A model generated the notes under the pieces. The model saw only the letters and a list, made by a program, of their open reading frames with translations. It was not told the DNA's origin and made no database searches. DNA of 51,651 bases from Micromonosporaceae bacterium. Its GTDB lineage: Bacteria > Actinomycetota > Actinomycetes > Mycobacteriales > Micromonosporaceae. Positions 16,570 to 24,587 of the stretch are shown here, one piece after another. The translations under genes and the position numbers were made by a program. The DNA lies in the NCBI GenBank assembly GCA_009377645.1, contig WHTQ01000026.1, forward strand, positions 1 through 51,651, given 5' to 3'. Each line of letters starts with the position of its first letter. Position 1 is the first letter of the stretch.

Positions 16570-17109
16570 ATGCGTCGCCGAACCGGTCGACTACTCCGAC
16601 TACTCAGCTTTGTCATCACCGCGGCCGTCGCCAGCGGCCTGCTGGCACACCCGGCCGCGGCCGATCACCAGTGCACCCGGACCTTAGAGGAGGCCCCGAA
16701 GACCGGGACGTTGGTCGCGTCCTGTATGGACGCCAGCCAGGTCGTGGACCCGCCGGGCAGCGACTCCCCGGGATCTGGCGCGGCCACCATCTGGATCGAC
16801 ATGAACCTGAACCACATCGCCTTCGAGGTGCACACCGAGGGTCTGACGCTCCCGATCCACGGGTCGATAATCCACGAGGGTGACGTGGGTGATCCGGGTC
16901 CCGAGCGGTTTACACTGTTCGGGCGCATTATGGATGAGAACCCGGAGAGCTGTGGAAGCATTATGGATCCCGAGCTTCGCGACCTGCTCCAGAAGTCGAA
17001 GCCCTTCTACCTCGAGATCTACGACGATCTGTGGCGCGACGGCGCGATCCGGGGGCAGCTGGAGTATACGGACAAGGCCGGTCCCGGTCCGGGCCTGTGT
17101 ACGAGTTAG
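16570..17109 (+). CDS. Secreted CHRD-like protein, copy 1
   Basis: The 179-residue precursor has a Sec signal (basic RRRTGRLLR, hydrophobic core, cleavage near AAA-DHQC at about 33). The mature domain resembles CHRD: a start strand (GSGAATIWIDMN), HIAFEVHTEGLTLPIHGSII, a central GP-rich turn (GDVGDPGPERF) and the typical end FYLEIYDD with GAIRGQLEY. Four Cys residues (HQC, ASC, SCG and LCTS) could form two disulfides. CHRD domains occur in chordin and in many bacterial secreted proteins of unknown role. The Shine-Dalgarno GAAGGAG precedes ATG. By hand count it is about 80% identical in the mature part to the copy at 17738-18289. Confidence 0.8.
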   Translation: MRRRTGRLLRLLSFVITAAVASGLLAHPAAADHQCTRTLEEAPKTGTLVASCMDASQVVDPPGSDSPGSGAATIWIDMNLNHIAFEVHTEGLTLPIHGSIIHEGDVGDPGPERFTLFGRIMDENPESCGSIMDPELRDLLQKSKPFYLEIYDDLWRDGAIRGQLEYTDKAGPGPGLCTS

Positions 17110-17168
17110 CCAAGCAGTGACCGCTCACCTCACCAGGTGCGCGTACATCATTTGAAGGGAGCCCTACC

Positions 17169-17657
17169 ATGCGTCATCTTGCCCGGGTTGCGGTTGCGTT
17201 CCTGGCCGTCGTCGCGTTGTCGTTCGGCCTGGCGCCGGCCGCACAAGCAGACACGCAGCGGGCCGAGAGCGAACCGAACGGACACATCTGGCTCACGTCC
17301 AGCTCGGGATCCACGACTGACCGGGACAAGGACGGAAACTTCAACACCCTTACGCAGGCGGACAAGGGCATCGTCCACTACTCGGTGTTCAACCAGGCCG
17401 AGTTCTCACAACCGGTGCACATCACCGTCAGCCTAGACGGACCCGGCACCGCTCAGGATGCGGTCCTGCTGGACGAGGTCTTCGATCTGGGGCCGAGGTG
17501 TGAGTTCGGCGGTACCATCTGCACCGACTCACAGCAAGGAACGTTCCGCTTCATGGTCAGTAGGAAGGACTGGCCGGCGGGTGGCTACTCGTTGAGCGTG
17601 ACCGGTTCCGGCAGCGAGTCCGTAACGGGGGTCTCCACGTTCACCGTCGCTTACTGA
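17169..17657 (+). CDS. Secreted protein of unknown function between the CHRD copies
   Basis: The 162-residue precursor has a clear Sec signal (MRHLARVAVAFLAVVALSFG, cleavage after AQA at about 27) and a mature part of about 135 residues rich in Thr, Ser and Gly with alternating strand-like patterns. One Cys pair (RCEFGGTIC) could close a loop. No known domain is recognised; the fold looks like a small beta-sandwich. GAAGGGAG eight bases before ATG is a strong ribosome site. Its position between two near-identical CHRD genes, downstream of the oxidase, suggests a common extracellular task. Confidence 0.7.
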   Translation: MRHLARVAVAFLAVVALSFGLAPAAQADTQRAESEPNGHIWLTSSSGSTTDRDKDGNFNTLTQADKGIVHYSVFNQAEFSQPVHITVSLDGPGTAQDAVLLDEVFDLGPRCEFGGTICTDSQQGTFRFMVSRKDWPAGGYSLSVTGSGSESVTGVSTFTVAY

Positions 17658-17737
17658 CTCCGGCAGCGCCGCCCGAGCCGCCTACCCCTGCCCGGCCCGC
17701 CGCGATGTGGCGGGTCGGCCACCTGGAAGGAGCAGTC

Positions 17738-18289
17738 ATGAGTCGCCGAAGCGGTCGACTACTCAGCATCGCCACCGCCATCGCCACCGCTACGGCTGCA
17801 GTCGTCGCCGGCAGCCTGCTGGCACAACCAGCCGCGGCCCATCACCAGTGCTCCGAGAGCCTGATCCCCGCCCCAAAGACCGGCACCCTGGTCGCCTCCT
17901 GCATTGACAGCGGCCAGGTCGTGGACCCGCCGGGCAGCGACTCCCCGGGCCAGGGGGCGGCGACCATCTGGATCGACATGAACCAGGATCAGATCGCCTT
18001 CGAGGTTCACACCGTGGGTCTCACGCTCCCGATCCACGGGTCGATAGTCCACGAGGGTGACGTGGGTGATCCGGGTCCCGAGCGGTTCACACTGTTCGGG
18101 CGTATTATGGAGGAGAACCCGACCGGCTGCAGCGGCATGCTGGACCCGGAGCTCCGCGACCTGCTCCAGAAGTCGAAGCCCTTCTATCTTGAGATCTACG
18201 ATGATCTGTGGCGCGACGGGGCGATCCGGGGGCAGCTGGAGTACGTGGACCAGTCCGGCAGCCCACCTCCGGGCGTCTGCGGCAGCTAG
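17738..18289 (+). CDS. Secreted CHRD-like protein, copy 2
   Basis: The 183-residue precursor starts at ATG 17738 after GAAGGAG; a longer frame upstream lacks a signal and is not used. The signal runs to AAA-HHQC (about 37). The mature domain repeats copy 1 almost residue for residue, including IWIDMN, the GDVGDPGPERFTLFGRIM block, LRDLLQKSKPFYLEIYDD and GAIRGQLEY, and all four Cys positions. Differences cluster just after the signal, in the segment around the third Cys and at the C-terminus. The leader bases upstream also match copy 1, so the duplication included the ribosome-binding region. The two copies may form hetero- or homo-oligomers. Confidence 0.8.
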   Translation: MSRRSGRLLSIATAIATATAAVVAGSLLAQPAAAHHQCSESLIPAPKTGTLVASCIDSGQVVDPPGSDSPGQGAATIWIDMNQDQIAFEVHTVGLTLPIHGSIVHEGDVGDPGPERFTLFGRIMEENPTGCSGMLDPELRDLLQKSKPFYLEIYDDLWRDGAIRGQLEYVDQSGSPPPGVCGS

Positions 18290-18348
18290 TGGTGTGTCTC
18301 AGGAATGGCTTGCCGGTGCGGCCCGAACCGAAGGTGGGTTGTTCGCGA

Positions 18349-18389
18349 CCACATCGCTGTGGATGTGGGCTACATCCGTAGCGATGTGG
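18349..18389. terminator. 18-bp hairpin downstream of the oxidase cluster
   Basis: The arms CCACATCGCTGTGGATGT (18349-18366) and ACATCCGTAGCGATGTGG (18372-18389) pair along 18 positions with two G-T wobbles and a 5-base loop. It lies 59 bases after the last CHRD stop. There is no U-run, but GC-rich hairpins without U-tracts are common terminators in actinobacteria. It could equally protect the 3' end of the mRNA. Confidence 0.55.
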
Positions 18390-18556
18390 ACCGCGTACGA
18401 GACCCCCCGCCCCTCGCCAATATATTCAAGCGACGGGCACACTAGCATTGACGGACTTCTGGGCGTGACCGCCTCCGGCAGCGCGCCGCCGGCTGCTGCG
18501 GGACGGGTAGCGGTCGCCGGGCCGTATCGTGGGCGGCACCCGGAAGGGAGGGTGCG

Positions 18557-19825
18557 GTGAGTCTGACGGTGCGCATCGACAGGTTGCGGCGGGACCTGGA
18601 GCAGGTGTCCCGATTCGGCGCGACCGCGGCGGGCGGGGTCTCCCGCACCAGCTTCTCAGCGGCCGACCGGCAGGTGCGGGAGTGGCTGGCCGGCGCGGCC
18701 GCCCAGGCCGGCCTGACCATCCGCACCGATGGGATCGGCAACGTCTTCCTGCGGGTCGACGGCGGGGAGGTGGGCGGCCGGGACGGTGGGGAGGTGGGCG
18801 GCGGGGACGGCGCGCCGGTCTGGACGGGCTCGCATCTGGACAGCGTGCCGGACGGGGGCGCGTTGGACGGGGCGCTCGGGTCGCTGGCCGCGCTGGAGGT
18901 CGCCCGCCGGCTAGTCGAGGAGCGGGTGCCGGTGCGCCGGCCCGTGGAGGTGGTGGTGTTCGCCGACGAGGAAGGCAGCTACCACCACCTGTGCGGGTCC
19001 ACCGGGCTGGTCCGGAACTACTCCGCCGACGAGCTGTCCGGGCTGCGGGGCCGGGACGGCGACCGGCTGGTCGACGCGCTGGCCGGGATGGGCTGGGACC
19101 CGGCGGCGGCGACCCGTACCGCGGTCCGGCCCGGTGCGGTGCACGCCTTCGTCGAGCTGCACATCGAGCAGGGGCCGATCCTGGAGGCCCGGAACGCCCA
19201 GATCGGCGTGGTCACCGGGATCGTCGGGCTCGGCGGCGGTGAGCTGGTCTTCACCGGGCGGCAGGACCACGCCGGCACCACCCCGATGCGGCTGCGACAG
19301 GACCCGCTGCGGGGCGCGGCCGAGCTGGTCACCAGGCTGCCGGAGCTGGCCGCCTCGGTGAGCCAGGCCGCCGTGGCGACCTGCGGGATCGTCTCCGTGC
19401 AGCCGGGGGCGGGCAACGTGGTGCCGGAGACCTGCCGGCTGCAGCTGGACTTCCGGGACCCGGACCGGGACCGGCTGCTCGCCCTAGAGCAGGCGATCGT
19501 GGCCGCGGCCGAGCAGGCCGCCGGACGGCACCAGCTACGGGTCAGCTACCACCGGGACAGCATCACCGACCCGGTGGCGCTGGACCCGCGGATGCAGGAC
19601 CTGGTCGAGTCGACGGCGACCCGGCTCGGGCTGCGCACGCTGCGGATGCCGTCCGGCGCCGGGCATGACGCGCAGAACCTGGCGACGCTGGCGCCGACCG
19701 GGATGATCTTCGTACCGAGCGTGGCCGGCCGCAGCCACTCCCCGGCCGAGCTGACCACCTGGGACGACGTCGAGAATGGTGGCAATGTGCTGCTCGCTGT
19801 CGTGCACGCCCTGGCCACCGAGTAG
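18557..19825 (+). CDS. M20-family zinc amidohydrolase (allantoate/N-carbamoyl amino acid type)
   Basis: The 422-residue enzyme has the Zn-binding pattern of the M20 allantoate amidohydrolase / N-carbamoyl-L-amino-acid hydrolase group: GSHLDSVPDGGALDGALG (His93, Asp104), FADEEGS (138-139), ELHIEQGP, the lid-domain motif DHAGTTPM and the late GAGHDAQN. Such enzymes cleave ureido or carbamoyl groups in purine or hydantoin breakdown in the cytoplasm. A Gly-rich insertion with a short internal repeat (GGEVGGRDGGEVGGGDG, 69-85) is unusual and looks like replication slippage. The GTG start follows GAAGGGAGG. No other purine catabolic genes are nearby, so the substrate is uncertain. Confidence 0.85.
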   Translation: MSLTVRIDRLRRDLEQVSRFGATAAGGVSRTSFSAADRQVREWLAGAAAQAGLTIRTDGIGNVFLRVDGGEVGGRDGGEVGGGDGAPVWTGSHLDSVPDGGALDGALGSLAALEVARRLVEERVPVRRPVEVVVFADEEGSYHHLCGSTGLVRNYSADELSGLRGRDGDRLVDALAGMGWDPAAATRTAVRPGAVHAFVELHIEQGPILEARNAQIGVVTGIVGLGGGELVFTGRQDHAGTTPMRLRQDPLRGAAELVTRLPELAASVSQAAVATCGIVSVQPGAGNVVPETCRLQLDFRDPDRDRLLALEQAIVAAAEQAAGRHQLRVSYHRDSITDPVALDPRMQDLVESTATRLGLRTLRMPSGAGHDAQNLATLAPTGMIFVPSVAGRSHSPAELTTWDDVENGGNVLLAVVHALATE

Positions 19826-19844
19826 CTGGGCGGCGACGGCGGCG

Positions 19845-20102
19845 TCAATAGTGGTAGCGCGCCTGAAGAATCACGATCTCCTTGTCCGTCACGACGTAGA
19901 CAAGGCGATGCTCGTCCGTGATCCGCCGGGACCATGCGCCGGGCATGGAGTGCTTCAGCGGTTCGGGTTTGCCGATCCCGCTGAACGGGTCACGCAGCAC
20001 TTCGTTGATCAGCCGAAGCACCCGCTTGGTCGTGGCGCGGTCGTTCAGCGTCCAGTATGAGAAGTCCTCCCAGCCGCGGGTGTGGAAGACGAGCTGTCTC
20101 AC
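19845..20102 (-). CDS. yoeB: YoeB-family mRNA interferase toxin
   Basis: The 85-residue protein has the complete YoeB layout: WEDFSYWTLNDRATTKRVLR, then INEVLRDPFSGIGKPEPLK, SRRITDEHRLVYVV and a C-terminal ARYHY with the His-Tyr end needed for ribosome-dependent cleavage. It would cut mRNA at the ribosomal A site when freed from its antitoxin. The GTG start overlaps the antitoxin stop by four bases, the usual order of antitoxin first. Nothing suggests inactivation. Confidence 0.93.
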   Translation of the reverse strand: MRQLVFHTRGWEDFSYWTLNDRATTKRVLRLINEVLRDPFSGIGKPEPLKHSMPGAWSRRITDEHRLVYVVTDKEIVILQARYHY

Positions 20103-20371
20103 GTCTCTTCTGCCATCGCCTCGAGATCGGACAGGTCATGGTGGATGAGGTTGCGCCCTGCCAGGGCGTCGGTGTAGGCCGCGTGCAGGCGGCGAGCGTT
20201 CTCTGGAGAACGGAGCAGGTAGGCGGTCTCCTCCAGAGCGGCGTAGTCATCGGCCGACATGAGCACCGCATTACCGCGCCGTGAGACGATCTCGACCGCG
20301 GTGTGGTCATCATTGACCTGTTCGATGAGTGGGAACAGGTTGCGGCGTGCTTCGCTGGCGGTGATCGACAT
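20099..20371 (-). CDS. yefM: YefM-family antitoxin (Phd/YefM)
   Basis: The 90-residue antitoxin has the N-terminal Phd/YefM DNA-binding fold (MSITASEARRNLFPLIEQVN, then VEIVSRRGNAVLMSADDYAAL) and an acidic C-terminal region (HHDLSDLEAMAEET) that wraps the toxin. It neutralises YoeB and represses the operon. The start ATG at 20371 lies six bases from the right end of a long palindrome whose near arm contains the ribosome-binding site, so repressor binding could cover it directly. Confidence 0.93.
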   Translation of the reverse strand: MSITASEARRNLFPLIEQVNDDHTAVEIVSRRGNAVLMSADDYAALEETAYLLRSPENARRLHAAYTDALAGRNLIHHDLSDLEAMAEET

Positions 20372-20377
20372 CTCTGT

Positions 20378-20418
20378 CCCCTCCTAGTGGTACCAGTAGA
20401 TGGTACCACTAGGAGGGG
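20378..20418. promoter_or_regulatory. yefM-yoeB operator: perfect palindrome with 18-base arms
   Basis: CCCCTCCTAGTGGTACCA (20378-20395) and its exact complement TGGTACCACTAGGAGGGG (20401-20418) flank GTAGA. On the minus strand the near arm supplies the AGGAGGGG ribosome site of yefM. Each arm carries a GGTACC core, comparable to the TGTACA cores of known YefM operators. The far arm overlaps the stop codon and end of the neighbouring sigma-factor gene (TAG at 20411-20409). Confidence 0.8.
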
Positions 20419-21700
20419 CTACGCCCGGGGTCCAGCCGGGTGGCGCACTCGGTGAGGTACCGGCGCTCCGGTGCGCTGGTGGCCCGTGCCGCCGCCTGCC
20501 GGTAGCAGGCGGCCGCCCCGGCCGGGTCGCCGGCCAGCTCCAGCAGGTGCGCCCGGGTCGCGAGCAGCCGGTGGTGGCGGCCGGTACGCGGGTCCGACTC
20601 CAGCCCGTCGAGCAGCTCCAGCCCGGCCGCCGGCCCGTGCACCCGGGCTACCGCGACCGCCCGGTTCAGGGTCACGACCGGGTTCGGGGCCAGCTGTTCC
20701 AGCAGCTCGTACAGGCCGAGGATCTGCGGCCAGTCGGTGGCGTCCACGTGTTCCGCCTCGTCGTGGACCGCCGCGATCGCCGCCTGCACCTGGTACGGGC
20801 CGACCTGCCCGCGGGCCAGGGTGGTGCTGACCAGCTCGACCCCCTCGGCGATCAGCCGCCGGTCCCAGCTGCTCCGGTCCTGGTCGGCCAGGGGCACGAC
20901 ACTCCCGTCCGGCCGGGTGCGGGCCGGCCGGCGGGCATCGGTGAGCAGCATCAGCGCCAGCAGCCCGGCCACCTCGCAGTCGTCCGGCAGCAGCCGCCGC
21001 AGCCAGCGGGTGAGCCGGATCGCCTCACCGGACAGCTGGGGCGCGGTCAGGTCCGGGCCGGCGGTGGTGCTGTAGCCCTCGTTGAAGATGAGGTACAGGA
21101 CGTGCAGCACCGCCCGCAGCCGCTCGGCGCGCTCCGGCCCGGCCGGCATCGCGAACCGTCCACCGGCGGCCCGGATGGTCTGCTTGGCCCGGCTGACCGC
21201 TGGGCCATGGTCGCCTCCGGCACCAGGAACGCCGCGGCCACCTGACCGGTGGTCAGCCCGCCGACCGCCCGCAGCGTCAGCGCGATCTGGCTGGCCGGGG
21301 ACAGGGCCGGGTGGCAGCACATGAACAGCAGCGCGAGCGAGTCGTCCCGGTCGGCGCCGGGCTCCGCGTCGGCGGCCGGGCTGACCAGCTCGGCCGGCGG
21401 GGCGGCGGTGGCGACCAGCTCCTCCCGCCGGCGCCGGGACTGCTCGCTGCGGATCTGATCCACCAGCCGGCGGGCGGCGACCGTGACCAGCCAGCTCCGG
21501 GGGCTCTCCGGAGTCCCGTCGGCCGGCCACTGCCCGGCGGCGGCCAGCAGCGCCTCCTGGGTGGCGTCCTCGGCCAGGTCGAACTGGCCGTACCGGCGGA
21601 CCAGCACACCGAGGACCTGCGGTGCCAGCTCCCGCAGCAGGTCCTCGACCGACCGGTCCCGGCCTACGGCTTGGTCGCGGCGTCGTGCAGGATCGGCCAC
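20409..21700 (-). pseudogene. ECF42-type sigma factor, frameshifted
   Basis: Two overlapping minus-strand frames together encode a typical ECF42 protein of about 430 residues. The first carries sigma region 2 (DLAEDATQEALLAAAGQWPA, then PRSWLVTVAARRLVDQIR) and region 4 up to LVPEATMAQR. The second continues with SRAKQTIRAAG, the DUF6596-like stretch LRAVLHVLYLIFNEGYST and a C-terminal TPR-like part (LYELLEQLAPNPVVTLNRAV) typical of ECF42. The break is near 21195-21199, where one base is missing relative to the expected codons for Gln-Arg-Ile-Ser-Arg-Ala. It is either a real inactivating deletion or a sequencing error. The start is probably a GTG at 21700 inside the partner DGPF gene. The 3' end overlaps the yefM operator. 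Confidence 0.8.
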
Positions 21701-22026
21701 AGCTCCACCGGCTCCCGGTCCGCCCACGGCATCTCCGCCGCGATCTGGCGGGCCCGCTCCTCGCTGTCGCAGTCCAGCAGGTAGAGGCTGGCGATGTACT
21801 CCTTGGTCTCCAGATACGGCCCGTCGGTGACCACCGGCGCCCCGTCCTGGCGGCGCACCAGCTTGGCGGTGACCGCGTCGCCCAGCCCGTACGCGCCCAG
21901 CAGCTCCCCGGTCTGCCGGTACTTCCGGTTGAACGCGTCCTGCTTGGCGATCTCGGTCTCGAACGACTCGGCCGGGATCGACTCCCATTTCTCCTGGTTG
22001 CCGTAGATCAGCATCAGGTACTTCAT
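21664..22026 (-). CDS. YCII/DGPF-domain protein, ECF42 partner
   Basis: The 120-residue protein is a single YCII-related domain: MKYLMLIYGNQEKWESIP at the start, the DGPYLETKEYIASLYLLDCD core that gives DGPF proteins their name, and RQIAAEMPWADREPVELWPI at the end. These proteins are regularly co-encoded with ECF42 sigma factors and are thought to be regulated by, or to modulate, them. The sigma-factor frame begins inside this gene, with an overlap of about 37 bases. GAGAGGGAGC precedes the ATG at 22026. Confidence 0.88.
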   Translation of the reverse strand: MKYLMLIYGNQEKWESIPAESFETEIAKQDAFNRKYRQTGELLGAYGLGDAVTAKLVRRQDGAPVVTDGPYLETKEYIASLYLLDCDSEERARQIAAEMPWADREPVELWPILHDAATKP

Positions 22027-22110
22027 CTCGTGCTCCCTCTCGCCGACAGCTTCCGCGATTCTCGCTCCCGCACCGGTGTCTGGTTCCGGCGACCCGGCTC
22101 CGACCAGTAG

Positions 22111-22251
22111 GTGACAGTCGCCACGATCCCCACTCCGTTGCCGATGTGGCTGGTCAGCGCACTCGCCGGGGTGACCGCCGCCGGGGCGACCGAGCTGTAC
22201 GGGCTGGTCGCGCGGGCGGCCCGTGCTCCCGGCCGGACCCGGCGCCGGTAA
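22111..22251 (+). pseudogene. Possible N-terminal fragment of a DUF6069-like membrane protein
   Basis: A 46-codon GTG-started frame contains one membrane-like helix, WLVSALAGVTAAGATELYGL, then a basic end. The helix resembles the first span of DUF6069-type proteins, which are sometimes found beside DGPF/sigma genes, but the rest of such a protein is absent. It may be a decayed fragment or a chance frame. Confidence 0.25.
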
Positions 22252-22262
22252 CCTCCGGTGCG

Positions 22263-23072
22263 ATGCGTGAGCAGGAGTGGTCGCTCGGCACCTCCCGGCG
22301 GCGCCGCCGGGAGGTGCCGTCGGTGGTGGCCGAGCCCGACCTGGTGGTGGAGGACGCGGAGTCCGGCTTCTGCGGGGCGGTGGTCGGGTTCGAGTCCGGC
22401 GCGATGGTGCTGGAGGACCGGCACGGCAAGCAGCGCCAGTTCCCGCTGCCGGCGGCCGGGTTCCTGCTCGACGGGCAGCCGGTGACGCTGCACCGGCCGC
22501 CGCCCGCGGCCGCCACGCCGGCACCCCGGCGGACCGCCTCCGGGTCGGTGGCGGTGCCCGGGCTGCCGGCGCGGGTGGCCCGGGACAGCCGGATCTGGGT
22601 GGAGGGGGTGCACGACGCCGCCCTGGTGGAGCGGATCTGGGGCGACGACCTGCGGATCGAGGGCGTGGTGGTGGAACCGCTGGACGGGATCGAGAGTTTG
22701 GTCGTCGAGGTGGACCGGTTCCGGCCGGGGCCGCAGCGACGGCTCGGGGTGCTGGTCGACCATCTGGTGCCGGGGTCGAAGGAGAGCCGGATCGTGGCCA
22801 CCGTCAGCAGTCCGCACGTGCTGGTGACCGGCCACCCGTACGTGGACATCTGGCAGGCGGTCAAGCCAGACCGGCTCGGGTTGCCGGACTGGCCGGAGGT
22901 GCCGCGCGGGCAGCCGTGGAAGGAGGGGATCTGCCGGGCGCTCGGGGTGGCCGAGCCGGCGCAGCTGTGGCGGCGGATCCTGTCCCAGGTGGACAGTTTC
23001 CGGGACGTGGAGACCCCGCTGGTCAACGCGATGGAACGCCTGATCGACTTCGTCACCGAGCCGGTCCGGTAG
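22263..23072 (+). CDS. DUF3097-family protein (TOPRIM-like)
   Basis: The 269-residue protein matches the actinobacterial DUF3097 family: an N-terminal small barrel (DLVVEDAESGFCGAVVGFES, then VLEDRHGKQRQFPL), followed by a TOPRIM-like domain (IWVEGVHDAALVERIWGDDL, VVVEPLDGIESL, LGVLVDHLVPGSKESRIV). The E-G-x-x-D-A and D-H-L patterns resemble the acidic residues that bind Mg2+ in RNase M5-type TOPRIM domains. A role in RNA processing is plausible but untested as far as I know. The ATG at 22263 is the start, because the longer frame upstream is arginine-rich and unlike the family. Confidence 0.85.
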   Translation: MREQEWSLGTSRRRRREVPSVVAEPDLVVEDAESGFCGAVVGFESGAMVLEDRHGKQRQFPLPAAGFLLDGQPVTLHRPPPAAATPAPRRTASGSVAVPGLPARVARDSRIWVEGVHDAALVERIWGDDLRIEGVVVEPLDGIESLVVEVDRFRPGPQRRLGVLVDHLVPGSKESRIVATVSSPHVLVTGHPYVDIWQAVKPDRLGLPDWPEVPRGQPWKEGICRALGVAEPAQLWRRILSQVDSFRDVETPLVNAMERLIDFVTEPVR

Positions 23073-23083
23073 GCTGCTCGACC

Positions 23084-24517
23084 ATGGCGGACCAGCTACG
23101 CGCCGCCGGCTTCGCCGGGTCGGTGCTGAGGCACGGAGACCCCGGGTACGACACCGCGCGGTCGGTTTGGAACGCGATGGTCGACCGCCGCCCGGCGGTG
23201 ATCGCCAGGTGCACGCGTCCCGAGGATGTGGTCGCGGCCGTGCGGTACGGGCGCGAGGCCGGCCTGGAGATCGGGGTCCGGTGCGGCGGCCACAGCATTC
23301 TCGGGTTGCCGATCCGGGACGGCGGGCTGCTGCTCGACCTGACCCCGATGGGCGCGGTGCGGGTGGACCCGGAGCGCCGCCGCGCCTGGGTGCAGGGCGG
23401 CGCGATGCTGGGCGCGCTGGACCTGGCGACCCAGCCGTACGGGCTGGCCACGACCGCCGGGAACGTGTAGCACACCGGGGTGGGTGGGCTGACGCTGGGC
23501 GGCGGGATGGGCTGGCTGGCCCGGCAGTTCGGGCTGTCCTGCGACAACGTGGTCTCGTTCGAGCTGGTCACCGCGGACGGGGAGGTGGTCCGGGCCAGCG
23601 ACGAGGAGAACCCGGAGCTGTGCTGGGGGCTGCGCGGCGGCGGCGGCAACTTCGGGGTGGTCACCGAGTTCGAGTTCCAGCTGCACCAGACCGGCACCGA
23701 GTCGCTGCTGGTCGAGCACTTCTACCCGCTGGAGCAGGCCGGGGCGGCGCTGCGCGGCTGGCGGGAGCTGATCCCCGGCGGGCCGCGGGCGGCCACCTTC
23801 ACGGCCTGGTTCGGCACCGCCGGGGACTGGCCGCACCTGCCGCCCGAGCACCGGAACCGGCGGCTGGCCAGCATCGGGTACGTGTGGGTCGGTGACCCGG
23901 CGGCGGGCCGCCGGCTGCTGCCTGACCTGCGGGCGCTCGGTTCGCCGGTGGCCGAGCGGGTCGAGCAGATGTCGTACCTGGACCTGCAGACGATGGACGA
24001 CACCACCCGGCAGGCGCACGCGGTGCGCCGCTACTGGAAGGGCCACTACCTGCGGGAGCTGCCCGACGGCGCGATCGAGGCGTACCTGGCCCGCCCGGAC
24101 GGGCGCCCGGACCCGGAGCTGGACCCGGCGCTGCTGCCCTCGGTGTCGCTGCAGTCGTACGGCGGCGCGATCGCCGACGTTCTGCCTGCCGCGACCGCGT
24201 TCGCCAACCGGGACACGCTGGTCGAGTTGGTCGCGGCCGCCCGCTGGACCGACCCGGCGCAGGACACCGAGCGGATGGCCGCCGCCCGGCGGTACGCGGC
24301 GGCGCTGGAGCCGTACGCGAGCGGCGCGTACGTCAACGTGCTGACCGACGAGGGGCCGGGCGGGGTCCGCCGGGCGTACCGGGCCGAGACGCTCGCCGGG
24401 CTGACCGCGCTGAAGGATCGCTACGACCCGGAAAACGTCTTCCACCTGAACCAGAACGTCCCGCCGAGCGCCGCGCCGAGCGTCCTGCCGAGCGTTGCGC
24501 CGAGCGCACCCGCCTGA
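23084..24517 (+). pseudogene. Bicovalent FAD oxidoreductase (berberine-bridge type) with in-frame amber stop
   Basis: The 477-codon reading frame encodes an FAD_binding_4/BBE oxidase. It is interrupted only by TAG at 23468-23470. The first part has GVRCGGHSILG with FAD-linking His70. The second resumes in the same frame with HTGVGGLTLGGGMGWLARQ and the second flavin-linking Cys (about 153, FGLSCDNVVS), then the BBE C-terminus RYDPENVFHLNQN. The family normally has Ser at the stop position (GNVSHTGVGG), so TCG to TAG is the simplest change. Everything else is intact, which points to a very recent loss, a sequencing error or readthrough. Members oxidise alcohols, sugars or alkaloid-like compounds and produce H2O2. 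A Pro/Ser/Ala-rich tail (PSAAPSVLPSVAPSAPA) ends the protein. Confidence 0.85.
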
Positions 24518-24587
24518 GTCCCGGCCCCGAGCGACCGCGGTCACACCCGGTTATGGTGTGGTATATGGCTCGACCGAGGCAGGTGCG

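Noticed and set aside
22027-22110. ECF42 or ECF41 target promoter before the DGPF gene
   Set aside because: TGTCAC- and TGTCGG-like words exist, but no correctly spaced -10 partner could be found.
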